From positions 310,001-374,000 of the forward strand of contig NZ_LQPS01000043.1 in the NCBI RefSeq assembly GCF_002101885.1: a DNA stretch of 64,000 nt, in the 5' to 3' direction. A program made the position numbers and the translations under genes. Of the stretch, positions 26,123-34,156 are shown piece after piece (the stretch's first letter is position 1; each line of letters begins with the position of its first letter). The notes beneath the pieces are model-generated. The model saw only the letters and a program-made list of their open reading frames with translations, was not told where the DNA came from and did not search any database. Origin of the DNA: Mycolicibacter senuensis (lineage in GTDB: Bacteria > Actinomycetota > Actinomycetes > Mycobacteriales > Mycobacteriaceae).

Positions 26123-27397
26123 ATGCCCAAAAACGTGTTCGTGTTAGGACTCAGTGATCAACAGCGCGGTGAGCTCGGCACCGTACGCGGCGCCGACGAA
26201 CTACGCTTTCACGGCCTGCTCGACTACGACGAGCTGGTGGGCGCCGAACACTTCGAGCTCGGCTCGCTGCTCGACCGGGCGCGTGCCCAGCTCGACCGCT
26301 TTGCCAGCGTCGATGCGATCATCTCGCACTGGGACTTTCCCACCAGCGTGCTGGGGCCGGTGCTGGCGGCCGAGCGCGATATCGCGGCTCCGAGCCTGCT
26401 CAGCATCTTGGCATGCGAACACAAGTACTGGTCGCGGCTGGCGCAGCGCGAGTCCGTTCCCGAATGCGTGCCCGACTTCGCGGCGTTCGATCCCTTCGAC
26501 GACGACGCGCTCGACACCATCGACGTGCCGTTCCCGTTCTGGATCAAACCGATCAAGTCGCACTCGTCGCAGCTGGGCTTCGAGATCCAGCGTCCCGAAC
26601 AGTTCCGCGAGGCGCTGACCCAGATACGGGATGAGATCGGTCGTTACGGCGATGCCTTCGATGAGGCATTGCGGCTGGTCGAACTGCCCGACGACGTCGA
26701 GGGCGTGACCGGCACCGGATGCATCGCCGAACAGATCATCACCGGCGTCCAGGCAGCACCCGAGGGTTCGATGTATCGCGGGGAGTTCCTGGTGCACGGC
26801 ATGTTCGACATGCACCGAGCCGCCGACGGGCACAGCTTCGACCGACTCGACTATCCGGCCGCGTCGATCAGTTCGGAGTTGCAGCAGCGCATGATCGACG
26901 TCACCGAACGCTATATCCGGCACGTCGGGTTCGACAACGGTTGCTTCAACGCCGAGTTCATGTGGGATGCCGACGCGGACAAGTTGTGGCTGATCGAGAT
27001 CAACACCCGGATCTCGCAGTCCCACAGCGACTTGTTCGCGAAGGTCGACGGGATGTCGAACCATGAGTTCGCCATCGACGTCGCACTCGGCCGTCGCCCG
27101 CGACCGCACGCACGTAACGGAAAATTCGCGGTCGCCGCCAAATGTCAAGTGGGGCAGCCCGACGACGGTGTCATCAAAGCCATCCCGGATGACGCCGACA
27201 TCGCCGCCGTCCGTGAGCGGTTCCCCGACACCCTGGTCGAGATCGAGGTCGCGGTCGGTGACCGGCTTTCGGAGCTGCCCAATCAGAATCCGTACCGCTA
27301 CCAGTTGGCCACGCTGTACATGGGCGCCGACGACACCGCCGCGCTGGCCGAGAACTTCGAGAGCGCCCAGTCCATGTTGCCGTTCGAAATCAGCTGA
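26123..27397 (+). CDS. ATP-grasp domain ligase
   Basis: 424-residue ATP-dependent carboxylate-amine/thiol ligase of the carbamoyl-phosphate synthetase/biotin carboxylase-like ATP-grasp class; substrate unknown. N-terminal Rossmann-like part (NVFVLGLSDQQRGEL, HWDFPTSVLGPVLAAE), an ATP-binding lysine segment (PFWIKPIKSHSSQLGFEI, in parts), ETQ-like FMWDADADKLWLIEINTRISQSHS, and DVALGRRP. The E-x-N-x-R pattern EINTRIS is the usual Mg-ATP site. ATG 26123 was chosen over ATG 26090 because homology starts at MPKNVFVLG. Followed at 17 bp by a CocE/NonD-type hydrolase with a strong ribosome site; the two look like one functional pair. Confidence 0.85.
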   Translation: MPKNVFVLGLSDQQRGELGTVRGADELRFHGLLDYDELVGAEHFELGSLLDRARAQLDRFASVDAIISHWDFPTSVLGPVLAAERDIAAPSLLSILACEHKYWSRLAQRESVPECVPDFAAFDPFDDDALDTIDVPFPFWIKPIKSHSSQLGFEIQRPEQFREALTQIRDEIGRYGDAFDEALRLVELPDDVEGVTGTGCIAEQIITGVQAAPEGSMYRGEFLVHGMFDMHRAADGHSFDRLDYPAASISSELQQRMIDVTERYIRHVGFDNGCFNAEFMWDADADKLWLIEINTRISQSHSDLFAKVDGMSNHEFAIDVALGRRPRPHARNGKFAVAAKCQVGQPDDGVIKAIPDDADIAAVRERFPDTLVEIEVAVGDRLSELPNQNPYRYQLATLYMGADDTAALAENFESAQSMLPFEIS

Positions 27398-27399
27398 GC

Positions 27400-27408
27400 A
27401 GGAGGGAG
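27400..27408 (+). promoter_or_regulatory. Strong ribosome binding site that sets a TTG start
   Basis: AGGAGGGAG five bases before TTG 27414. It is the best ribosome site nearby and the only one close to the N-terminus of the CocE-type protein. Confidence 0.65.
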
Positions 27409-27413
27409 CGTCG

Positions 27414-29459
27414 TTGCGCGCGGTCACCGACTTCCCGCACGCGGTGCGGACGATCGAGAACACCTTCATCACCATGAGCGACGGAACCCGGCTGGCCGCC
27501 CGCATCTGGTTGCCGGTCGGGGCCGAGGAGACACCGGTGCCCGCGCTACTGGAATACCTGCCCTACCGCAAGCGCGACGACACCCGCCGTCGCGACGCCC
27601 TCAACCACCCATACCTCGCCGGACACGGGTATGCGAGTGTGCGAGTGGATATCCGCGGTAGTGGTGACTCCGACGGTGTGCTCGAAGACGAGTATCTGCC
27701 GGCCGAGCAGGACGATGCCTGCGAGATCATCGCCTGGCTGGCCGAACAGCCGTGGTGCGACGGCAATGTCGGGATGATGGGCATCTCCTGGGGAGGGTTT
27801 AACAGCCTGCATGTCGCCGCGCGGCGGCCGCCCGCGCTCAAGGCGATCGTCAGCGCCTCGGCCACCGACGACCTCTATGTGGACAACATGCACTACATGG
27901 GCGGTTGCCTGCTGTCGGACAACCTGTCGGAGGCCACGGTGATGTTCGCCTACAACAGCTTGCCGCCGGACCCGGCGATCGTCGGGGACCGGTGGCGCGA
28001 CATGTGGTTGCAGCGGTTGCGCGGCAGCGGCCTGTGGGTGCAGAAGTGGCTGGAGCACCAGCACCGCGACGACTACTGGAAACGCGCCTCGGTCAACGAG
28101 GACTACGCGGCGGTGCAGTGCCCGGTGTTCGCGGTCGGCGGCTGGGCCGACGGCTACACGAACGCGATCTTCCGGTTGCTGGAGAACCTCGACGTGCCCC
28201 GCAAGGGGCTGATCGGGCCGTGGGGCCACCGGTATCCGCACCTGGGTGTGCCGGGCCCGGCGATCGGCTTCCTGCAGGAAGTGGTGCGCTGGTTCGATCA
28301 CTGGCTCAAGGGGATCGACACCGGCGTCATGGCCGAACCGATGCTGCGGGCCTGGATGCAGGAGAGCATCGCCCCCAACCCCGCCTACGATGAGCGGCCG
28401 GGCCGTTGGGTGGGAGAGCCGTGCTGGCCGAGCCCGCACATCGAGCCGGTGCGCTACACCCTGACCCGGTTCCTGCTCGACGAGACCGTGGACCCCGAGG
28501 ACGTAGCGGTCCAGGCGCTGACCATCAACTCACCGCTGAGTGTGGGGCTTTCGGCCGGCAAGTGGGCTTCCTACGCGGCGACGCCGGACCTGCCGACCGA
28601 TCAGCGTGACGAGGACGGCGGCGCCCTGGTGTTCGAATCCGAACCGCTCGACGAACCGGTCGAGCTACTCGGACTGCCCAAGGCCGACCTGGAGGTCGCG
28701 GTGGACCGGCCGGTGGCGATGGTCGCGGTGCGACTGTCCGATGTCGCACCCAATGGTGAGGCGACGCGGGTGACCTACGGCCTGCTGAATCTGACCCACC
28801 GCGACGGCAGTGCCGACCCGCAGCCGCTGACGCCGGGCCGGCGGTACCGGGTGCGGGTCAAGCTCAACGGCATCGCGCAGGTGTTCCCGGCGGGGCATCG
28901 GCTGCGGCTGTCGCTGTCCAGCTCGTACTTCCCCCTGGTGTGGCCCTCCCCGGAGCCGGTCACCCTGACGGTGTTCACCGGTGCCAGCAGCCTCGTCGTA
29001 CCGGTACGCCCCCGCCGCGACGACGCCGACGCCGCACTCGCCGAATTCGGCCCGCCCGAATCGGCGCCGCCGCTGGCCGTCACCGACTGTGAACTGGGCG
29101 AGCACCACTGGCGAACCAGCCGCGATCTGGCTACCGCGCTGACCACCGTCGAGATCGACAACGATCAGGGCGAACAGCTCATCGACGAGACCGGTACCGC
29201 CATCCGCCGGGACACCACCGAGTGGTTCAGCTTCTGCGGCAACGACTTGTCATCGGCCTGCGGCAAGACTCGCACCGTGCGCGGTCTCCGGCGCGACGAC
29301 TGGAACGTCGAGATCACCACCTCCACGGTGGTGACCGCAACCGCCGAAGACTTCATCGTCACCGCGCAGCTCGACGCCTATGAGTTCGATGAGCCGCATG
29401 GTCGCCGCCGGGTCTACGCCGAGAGCTGGAGTTGCGACATCCCGCGCCAACTGGTCTGA
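27414..29459 (+). CDS. CocE/NonD family hydrolase, X-Pro dipeptidyl-peptidase (S15)-like
   Basis: 681-residue serine hydrolase cleaving an ester or amide; substrate unknown. Seen: FITMSDGTRLAARIWLPV, PYRKRDDTRRRD, RVDIRGSGDSDG, nucleophile S125 in GISWGGFN, VGGWADGYTNA (acid) and IGPWGHRYPH (His). A jelly-roll domain (APNGEATRVTYGLLNL) follows, then an extra ~170-residue C-terminal region rich in strands. TTG 27414 is chosen from its strong AGGAGGGAG ribosome site and the ADFPHAV-like start of homology; an upstream open frame is a shadow of the ATP-grasp gene. Distinct from and longer than the CocE-type protein at 20214. Confidence 0.87.
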   Translation: MRAVTDFPHAVRTIENTFITMSDGTRLAARIWLPVGAEETPVPALLEYLPYRKRDDTRRRDALNHPYLAGHGYASVRVDIRGSGDSDGVLEDEYLPAEQDDACEIIAWLAEQPWCDGNVGMMGISWGGFNSLHVAARRPPALKAIVSASATDDLYVDNMHYMGGCLLSDNLSEATVMFAYNSLPPDPAIVGDRWRDMWLQRLRGSGLWVQKWLEHQHRDDYWKRASVNEDYAAVQCPVFAVGGWADGYTNAIFRLLENLDVPRKGLIGPWGHRYPHLGVPGPAIGFLQEVVRWFDHWLKGIDTGVMAEPMLRAWMQESIAPNPAYDERPGRWVGEPCWPSPHIEPVRYTLTRFLLDETVDPEDVAVQALTINSPLSVGLSAGKWASYAATPDLPTDQRDEDGGALVFESEPLDEPVELLGLPKADLEVAVDRPVAMVAVRLSDVAPNGEATRVTYGLLNLTHRDGSADPQPLTPGRRYRVRVKLNGIAQVFPAGHRLRLSLSSSYFPLVWPSPEPVTLTVFTGASSLVVPVRPRRDDADAALAEFGPPESAPPLAVTDCELGEHHWRTSRDLATALTTVEIDNDQGEQLIDETGTAIRRDTTEWFSFCGNDLSSACGKTRTVRGLRRDDWNVEITTSTVVTATAEDFIVTAQLDAYEFDEPHGRRRVYAESWSCDIPRQLV

Positions 29460-29469
29460 CCGCTGCCCG

Positions 29470-30159
29470 CTAAACCACCCAGATCGCCTGCGCGGCAGGG
29501 CTTCCCAGATCAATCGTCGCCTGCTCACCGGCGGGGGACTCGATGGTCACCGAGATGATCCCGGCGAAGTCCCGGCGGGTGAGCACCTGCACCCGGGCAT
29601 CGAGGCTGATGCCCACTCCGTCGAAGTAACGCAGCATCTCCGGGTCGCTGTCAGAGATCCGGGCGACCGTACCGGAGTCGCCGTCGGCGCATTCCCACAG
29701 CTGGCGGGCCGGGGGAGTGGGCACCCGCCCGTCGGCCGCCGGGATCGGATCGCCGTGCGGGTCGCGCTGCGGGAACCCCAACTTGGCGTCGATGCGGTTC
29801 ACCAGCTCATCGGAGACCGCGTGCTCGAGCACCTCGGCCTCGTCGTGCACCTCGTCCCAGCTGTAGCCCAGTTCGCGCACCAGAAACGTCTCGATCAAGC
29901 GGTGCCGGCGCACCATGGCCAGCGCCGCCCGGCGACCGTCATCGGTGAGGCTCACCGCGCCGTACTTCTCGTGATCCACCAGGCCGGCGTCGGCGAGTTT
30001 GCGGATCGACTCCGAGGCGGTGCTGGGCGAGACACCGATCTTCTCCGCCAGCATCTTGGTGCTGACCTTGTCGGGTGACCATTCCTGCGCGGTCCAGATG
30101 ACCTTCAGATAGTCCTGGGCGACACTAGTCAGCCCGTCCGACTGCTCCCAAGGGCTCAC
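29470..30159 (-). CDS. sirR: DtxR/MntR-family metalloregulator SirR
   Basis: Metal-dependent transcriptional repressor, 229 residues (228 in M. tuberculosis Rv2788). N-terminal winged helix (SVAQDYLKVIW, KMLAEKIGVSPSTASESIRKL), dimerisation and metal-binding domain (RHRLIETFLVRELGYSWDEVHDEAE, HAVSDELVNRID), and a C-terminal SH3/FeoA-like domain (DGVGISLDARVQVL). The ligand is probably Mn or Fe. Reverse-strand GTG at 30159. Its -10 box overlaps that of the divergent ribF gene, so DNA binding here would be expected to affect both. It converges on the CocE-type gene with 10 bp between. Confidence 0.92.
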   Translation of the reverse strand: MSPWEQSDGLTSVAQDYLKVIWTAQEWSPDKVSTKMLAEKIGVSPSTASESIRKLADAGLVDHEKYGAVSLTDDGRRAALAMVRRHRLIETFLVRELGYSWDEVHDEAEVLEHAVSDELVNRIDAKLGFPQRDPHGDPIPAADGRVPTPPARQLWECADGDSGTVARISDSDPEMLRYFDGVGISLDARVQVLTRRDFAGIISVTIESPAGEQATIDLGSPAAQAIWVV

Positions 30160-30166
30160 GGCACAC

Positions 30167-30172
30167 AGTTTA
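30167..30172 (-). promoter_or_regulatory. -10 box of sirR (leaderless)
   Basis: TAAACT on the reverse strand, seven bases before GTG 30159. Two bases (30171-30172) are shared with the ribF -10 box. Confidence 0.55.
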
Positions 30173-30176
30173 GGCT
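30171..30176 (+). promoter_or_regulatory. -10 box of ribF (leaderless)
   Basis: TAGGCT ends seven bases before GTG 30184 and overlaps the opposing sirR -10 box. Confidence 0.55.
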
Positions 30177-30183
30177 GGCGGAT

Positions 30184-31167
30184 GTGCAACGGTGGCGGGG
30201 GCAGGACGAGATCCCCACAGACTGGGGCAGGTGCGTGCTCACCATCGGCGTGTTCGACGGTGTGCACCGTGGCCATGCCGAACTGATCGCGCACGCGGTG
30301 AAGGCCGGCAAGGCCCGCGGTGTGCCGACGGTGCTGATGACCTTCGATCCGCACCCGATGGAGGTGGTCTATCCGGGCAACCACCCGGCTCAGCTCACCA
30401 CCCTGGCGCGCCGCGCCGAGCTGGTCGAGCAGGCCGGGGTGGACGTGTTCCTGGTCATTCCGTTCACGCCCGACTTCATGAAGCTCACCCCGGACCGCTA
30501 CATCCACGAACTGCTGGTCGAGCACCTGCACGTGGTGGAGGTGGTGGTCGGGGAGAACTTCACCTTCGGCCGCAAGGCGGCGGGCAACGTCGAGACGCTG
30601 CGCCGCGCCGGGGAACAGTTCGGGTTCGGGGTGCAGTCGGTGTCGCTGGTGGCCGAGCGCGCCGACTCGGATGTGACCCAGCCGGTCACCTTCTCCTCGA
30701 CCTACATCCGGTCGTGCGTGGATGCCGGCGACGTCGTCGCGGCGACCGAGGCGCTGGGCCGGCCGCACCGCATCGAGGGACTGGTGGTGCGCGGTGACGG
30801 GCGCGGGCGCGACCTGGGCTTTCCGACGGCCAACGTGGCGCCGTCGGCGTACGCCGCCATTCCCGCCGACGGGGTGTATGCCGCCTGGTTCACCGTGCTG
30901 GGTCACGGCCCGGTGCCGGGCACCGTCGTCGCCGGTCAGCGTTGCCGGGCCGCGGTGTCGGTGGGCACCAACCCGACCTTTTCCGGGCGGGCGCGCACCG
31001 TTGAGGCATTCGTGCTCGATCAAACCGCCGACCTGTACGGACAGCGGGTGGCCGTCGACTTCGTCGGCCGGATCCGCGGGCAGGAGAAGTTCGACACCGT
31101 GGCGGATCTGGTGGCCGTGATGAGCACCGACGTCGAGAAGACCCGGGACCTGCTCGCCGGTGGCTGA
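30184..31167 (+). CDS. ribF: Bifunctional riboflavin kinase/FAD synthetase
   Basis: Makes FMN and FAD from riboflavin and ATP. 327 residues (331 in M. tuberculosis), beginning MQRWRGQDEIPTDWGRC like that protein. N-terminal nucleotidyltransferase: GVFDGVHRGH, TFDPHPMEV, VEVVVGENFTFG, FSSTYIR. C-terminal riboflavin kinase: GRDLGFPTANV, IPADGVYAAW, VGTNPTF. GTG 30184 matches the homologue and the leaderless -10 box. No FMN riboswitch-like leader can exist because the transcript apparently begins at the start codon. Confidence 0.96.
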   Translation: MQRWRGQDEIPTDWGRCVLTIGVFDGVHRGHAELIAHAVKAGKARGVPTVLMTFDPHPMEVVYPGNHPAQLTTLARRAELVEQAGVDVFLVIPFTPDFMKLTPDRYIHELLVEHLHVVEVVVGENFTFGRKAAGNVETLRRAGEQFGFGVQSVSLVAERADSDVTQPVTFSSTYIRSCVDAGDVVAATEALGRPHRIEGLVVRGDGRGRDLGFPTANVAPSAYAAIPADGVYAAWFTVLGHGPVPGTVVAGQRCRAAVSVGTNPTFSGRARTVEAFVLDQTADLYGQRVAVDFVGRIRGQEKFDTVADLVAVMSTDVEKTRDLLAGG

Positions 31168-31203
31168 CCGGTCGCCCGGCCCGGACACGGATTGGGCCGC
31201 GGA

Positions 31204-31234
31204 TTGTGCTCAGCCGCCGCGCCGCTGCTAAACT
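31204..31234 (+). promoter_or_regulatory. Promoter candidate of rpsO
   Basis: TTGTGC (31204-31209) and TAAACT (31229-31234) with a 19-bp spacer, about 75 bp before the rpsO GTG. Confidence 0.4.
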
Positions 31235-31309
31235 CCCGGGTCGGCGAGCTGCAGTCCGCGGTGGCCGCCGTCATTTCATTCGCGGGACGACATTGATGGA
31301 GATGTTTTC

Positions 31310-31579
31310 GTGGCGCTGACCGCCGAGCAGAAAAAAGAGATCCTGGGCAGCTACGGCCTGCACGAGACCGACACCGGATCGCCGGAGGCGCAGGTCGCGT
31401 TGCTGACCAAGCGGATCACCGATCTCACCGAGCACCTCAAGACCCACAAGCACGACCACCACTCCCGTCGTGGGCTGCTGCTGCTGGTCGGCCGGCGTCG
31501 TCGTCTGCTCAAGTACCTGGCCCAGGTCGATGTGGCCCGTTACCGCTCGCTCATCGAGCGCCTGGGTCTGCGTCGCTGA
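31310..31579 (+). CDS. rpsO: 30S ribosomal protein S15
   Basis: Primary 16S rRNA-binding protein; in other bacteria also a translational autoregulator. 89 residues, the full family length, with TAEQKKEILGSYGLHETDTGSPE, ALLTKRITDLTEHLKTHKHDHHSRRGLL and GRRRRLLKYLAQVD (in parts). GTG start 31310. Expected upstream mate of pnp. The M. tuberculosis lppU gene between rpsO and pnp is absent; a 294-bp leader lies there instead. Confidence 0.97.
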   Translation: MALTAEQKKEILGSYGLHETDTGSPEAQVALLTKRITDLTEHLKTHKHDHHSRRGLLLLVGRRRRLLKYLAQVDVARYRSLIERLGLRR

Positions 31580-31873
31580 CCTTCCGGCCGGCGACAACGC
31601 CGCCGTGTAGAGTGAGACCGTTCCGGGTTCCGCCCGGGCATCGGTGTGGCCCGCGCAGTCCGCGCGCGTCGCTCCGGCACGTCACGACGGGACACGTTCC
31701 CGCGATCAGCCAGACCTGAGTCGGGCGGTCTTCGGTAGTGGCAGCCGGGTCTGAACGTTCGTGCAAGATCCGGCCGCTTCGATCGACGACCGTAGCCGCA
31801 TCCAGGTTCTTCGCTGGTCCATGTCTGGCGTCGCGAAACAGCTGAACGAACCAGGAAGGCCGCACGGGCATCC
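31580..31873 (+). other. 294-bp non-coding leader between rpsO and pnp
   Basis: No supported gene in this gap. A TAGAGT (31608-31613) could be a -10 box giving a ~250-nt pnp leader. A short stem, CGGCG/CGCCG around ACAA, lies just upstream (about 31589-31602). In many bacteria the rpsO-pnp junction carries RNase-processed structure; a long, clearly processed stem is not obvious by eye here. An AGGAAGG ribosome site lies about 13 bases before the pnp ATG. Confidence 0.4.
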
Positions 31874-34156
31874 ATGTCTGCAATTGAAATTGAAGAAGGC
31901 GTTTTCGAGTCCACCGCCACCCTCGACAACGGGAGCTTCGGCACCCGCACCATTCGCTTCGAGACCGGCCGGCTGGCCCAGCAGGCCGCCGGGAGCGTCG
32001 TCGCCTACCTCGACGACGAGACCATGCTGCTGTCGGCGACCACCGCCAGCAAGGCTCCCAAAGACCACTTCGACTTCTTCCCGCTCACCGTCGACGTCGA
32101 GGAGCGGATGTATGCCGCAGGGCGGATCCCGGGTTCGTTCTTCCGCCGCGAGGGCCGGCCGTCCACCGACGCCATCCTGACCTGCCGGCTCACCGACCGC
32201 CCGCTGCGCCCATCGTTCGTCGAGGGCCTGCGCAACGAGGTCCAGGTCGTGGTGACCGTACTGAGCCTGGACCCCAAGGACCTCTACGACGTGGTGGCGA
32301 TCAACGCCGCGTCGGCCTCCACCCAGCTTGCCGGCCTGCCGTTCTCCGGCCCGGTCGGCGCGGCGCGGGTGGCGCTCATCGACGGCACCTGGGTGGCGTT
32401 CCCCACGATCGAGCAGCTGGAGCGCGCGACCTTCGACATGGTGTTGGCGGGACGTGCGGTTGAGTCCGCGGGCGGGGCCACCGACGTCGCGATCATGATG
32501 GTCGAGGCCGAGGCCACCGACAACGTCATCGAGCTCATCGAAGCCGGTGCGCAGGCGCCGACCGAGACCGTGGTGGCCGAGGGGCTGGAGGCGGCCAAGC
32601 CGTTCATCGCCGCACTGTGCAAGGCCCAGCAGGAGCTGGCCGATGCGGCGGCCCGGCCGACCGCCGAGTACCCGCTGTTCCCGCCCTACGGTGACGACGT
32701 CTACTACTCGGTGGCCTCCGTCGCCACCGACGAGCTGGCCAAGGCCCTGACCATCGCGGGCAAGGCCGAGCGCGACGCGCGCACCGAGGAGATCAAGGCC
32801 GAGGTGGCCCAGCGACTGGCCGAAACCTACGAGGGCCGCGAGAAAGAGGTCAGCGCGGCCTACCGCAGCCTGACCAAGAAGCTGGTGCGGCAGCGGATCC
32901 TGACCGACCACTTCCGCATCGACGGCCGCGGGATCACCGACATCCGGGCGTTGAGCGCCGAGGTCGCGGTGGTGCCGCGGGCGCACGGCAGCGCGCTGTT
33001 CGAGCGGGGCGAGACCCAGATCATGGGCGTGACCACGCTGGACATGGTGAAGATGGCGCAGCAGATCGACTCGCTGGGCCCGGAGACCTCCAAGCGGTAC
33101 ATGCACCACTACAACTTCCCGCCCTACTCGACCGGTGAGACCGGCCGGGTCGGCTCGCCCAAGCGCCGCGAGATCGGCCACGGCGCGCTGGCCGAGCGGG
33201 CGCTGGTCCCGGTGCTGCCCAGCATCGAGGAGTTCCCCTACGCCATCCGGCAGGTCTCGGAGGCCCTGAGCTCCAACGGATCCACCTCGATGGGTTCGGT
33301 GTGCGCCTCCACGCTGGCGCTGCTCAACGCCGGGGTGCCGCTGAAGGCCCCGGTCGCCGGTATCGCCATGGGCCTGGTCTCCGATGACGTCGAGGTCGAC
33401 GGTAAGACCGAGCGCCGGTTCGTCGCGCTCACCGACATCCTGGGCGCCGAGGACGCGTTCGGCGACATGGACTTCAAGGTCGCCGGCACCAAGGACTTCG
33501 TCACCGCGCTGCAGCTCGACACCAAGCTCGACGGGATCCCCTCAACGGTTCTGGCAGGTGCTCTCGCCCAGGCCAAAGATGCCCGGCTGACCATCCTGGA
33601 GGTGATGGCCGAGGCCATCGACGCCCCCGACGAGATGAGCCCGTACGCGCCGCGGGTCACCACCATCAAGGTCCCGGTCGACAAGATCGGCGAGGTGATC
33701 GGGCCCAAGGGCAAGATGATCAACTCGATCACCGAGGAGACCGGCGCCCAGATCTCCATCGAGGACGACGGCACCGTGTTCGTCGGCGCCACCGACGGTC
33801 CGTCGGCGCAGGCCGCGATCGACAAGATCAACGCGATCGCCAACCCGCAGCTGCCGAAGATCGGCGAGCGGTTCCTGGGCACCGTGGTCAAGACCACCGA
33901 CTTCGGCGCGTTCGTGTCGCTGCTGCCGGGCCGCGATGGGCTGGTGCACATCTCCAAGCTCGGCAAGGGCAAGCGGGTCGCCAAGGTCGAGGACGTCGTC
34001 AAGGTCGGCGACAAGCTGCGGGTGGAGATCGCCGACATCGACAACCGCGGCAAGATCTCGCTGGTGCCCGTTGAGGATTCGGCAGATTCGGCTGAGTCGG
34101 CCGACTCAGGCCAGGGATCCGCTCAGCCTGTCGATGCCGCGGCAACCGAGAGCTGA
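31874..34156 (+). CDS. pnp: Polynucleotide phosphorylase (GpsI)
   Basis: Phosphorolytic 3'-5' exoribonuclease and central RNA-decay enzyme. 760 residues. Two RNase PH-like domains (the first with GSFFRREGRPSTDAILTCRLTDRPLRP in parts; the second with RTDHFRIDGRG, GSALFERGETQIMGVTTL, YNFPPYSTGE, SSNGSTSMGSVC) separated by a helical linker, then KH (GPKGKMINSITEETG) and S1 (FGAFVSLLPGRDGLVHISKLG). The C-terminal tail is a short Ser/Asp-Ala stretch overlapping the pepR start. Expected to act with RNA helicase and RNase J/E. Confidence 0.97.
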   Translation: MSAIEIEEGVFESTATLDNGSFGTRTIRFETGRLAQQAAGSVVAYLDDETMLLSATTASKAPKDHFDFFPLTVDVEERMYAAGRIPGSFFRREGRPSTDAILTCRLTDRPLRPSFVEGLRNEVQVVVTVLSLDPKDLYDVVAINAASASTQLAGLPFSGPVGAARVALIDGTWVAFPTIEQLERATFDMVLAGRAVESAGGATDVAIMMVEAEATDNVIELIEAGAQAPTETVVAEGLEAAKPFIAALCKAQQELADAAARPTAEYPLFPPYGDDVYYSVASVATDELAKALTIAGKAERDARTEEIKAEVAQRLAETYEGREKEVSAAYRSLTKKLVRQRILTDHFRIDGRGITDIRALSAEVAVVPRAHGSALFERGETQIMGVTTLDMVKMAQQIDSLGPETSKRYMHHYNFPPYSTGETGRVGSPKRREIGHGALAERALVPVLPSIEEFPYAIRQVSEALSSNGSTSMGSVCASTLALLNAGVPLKAPVAGIAMGLVSDDVEVDGKTERRFVALTDILGAEDAFGDMDFKVAGTKDFVTALQLDTKLDGIPSTVLAGALAQAKDARLTILEVMAEAIDAPDEMSPYAPRVTTIKVPVDKIGEVIGPKGKMINSITEETGAQISIEDDGTVFVGATDGPSAQAAIDKINAIANPQLPKIGERFLGTVVKTTDFGAFVSLLPGRDGLVHISKLGKGKRVAKVEDVVKVGDKLRVEIADIDNRGKISLVPVEDSADSAESADSGQGSAQPVDAAATES

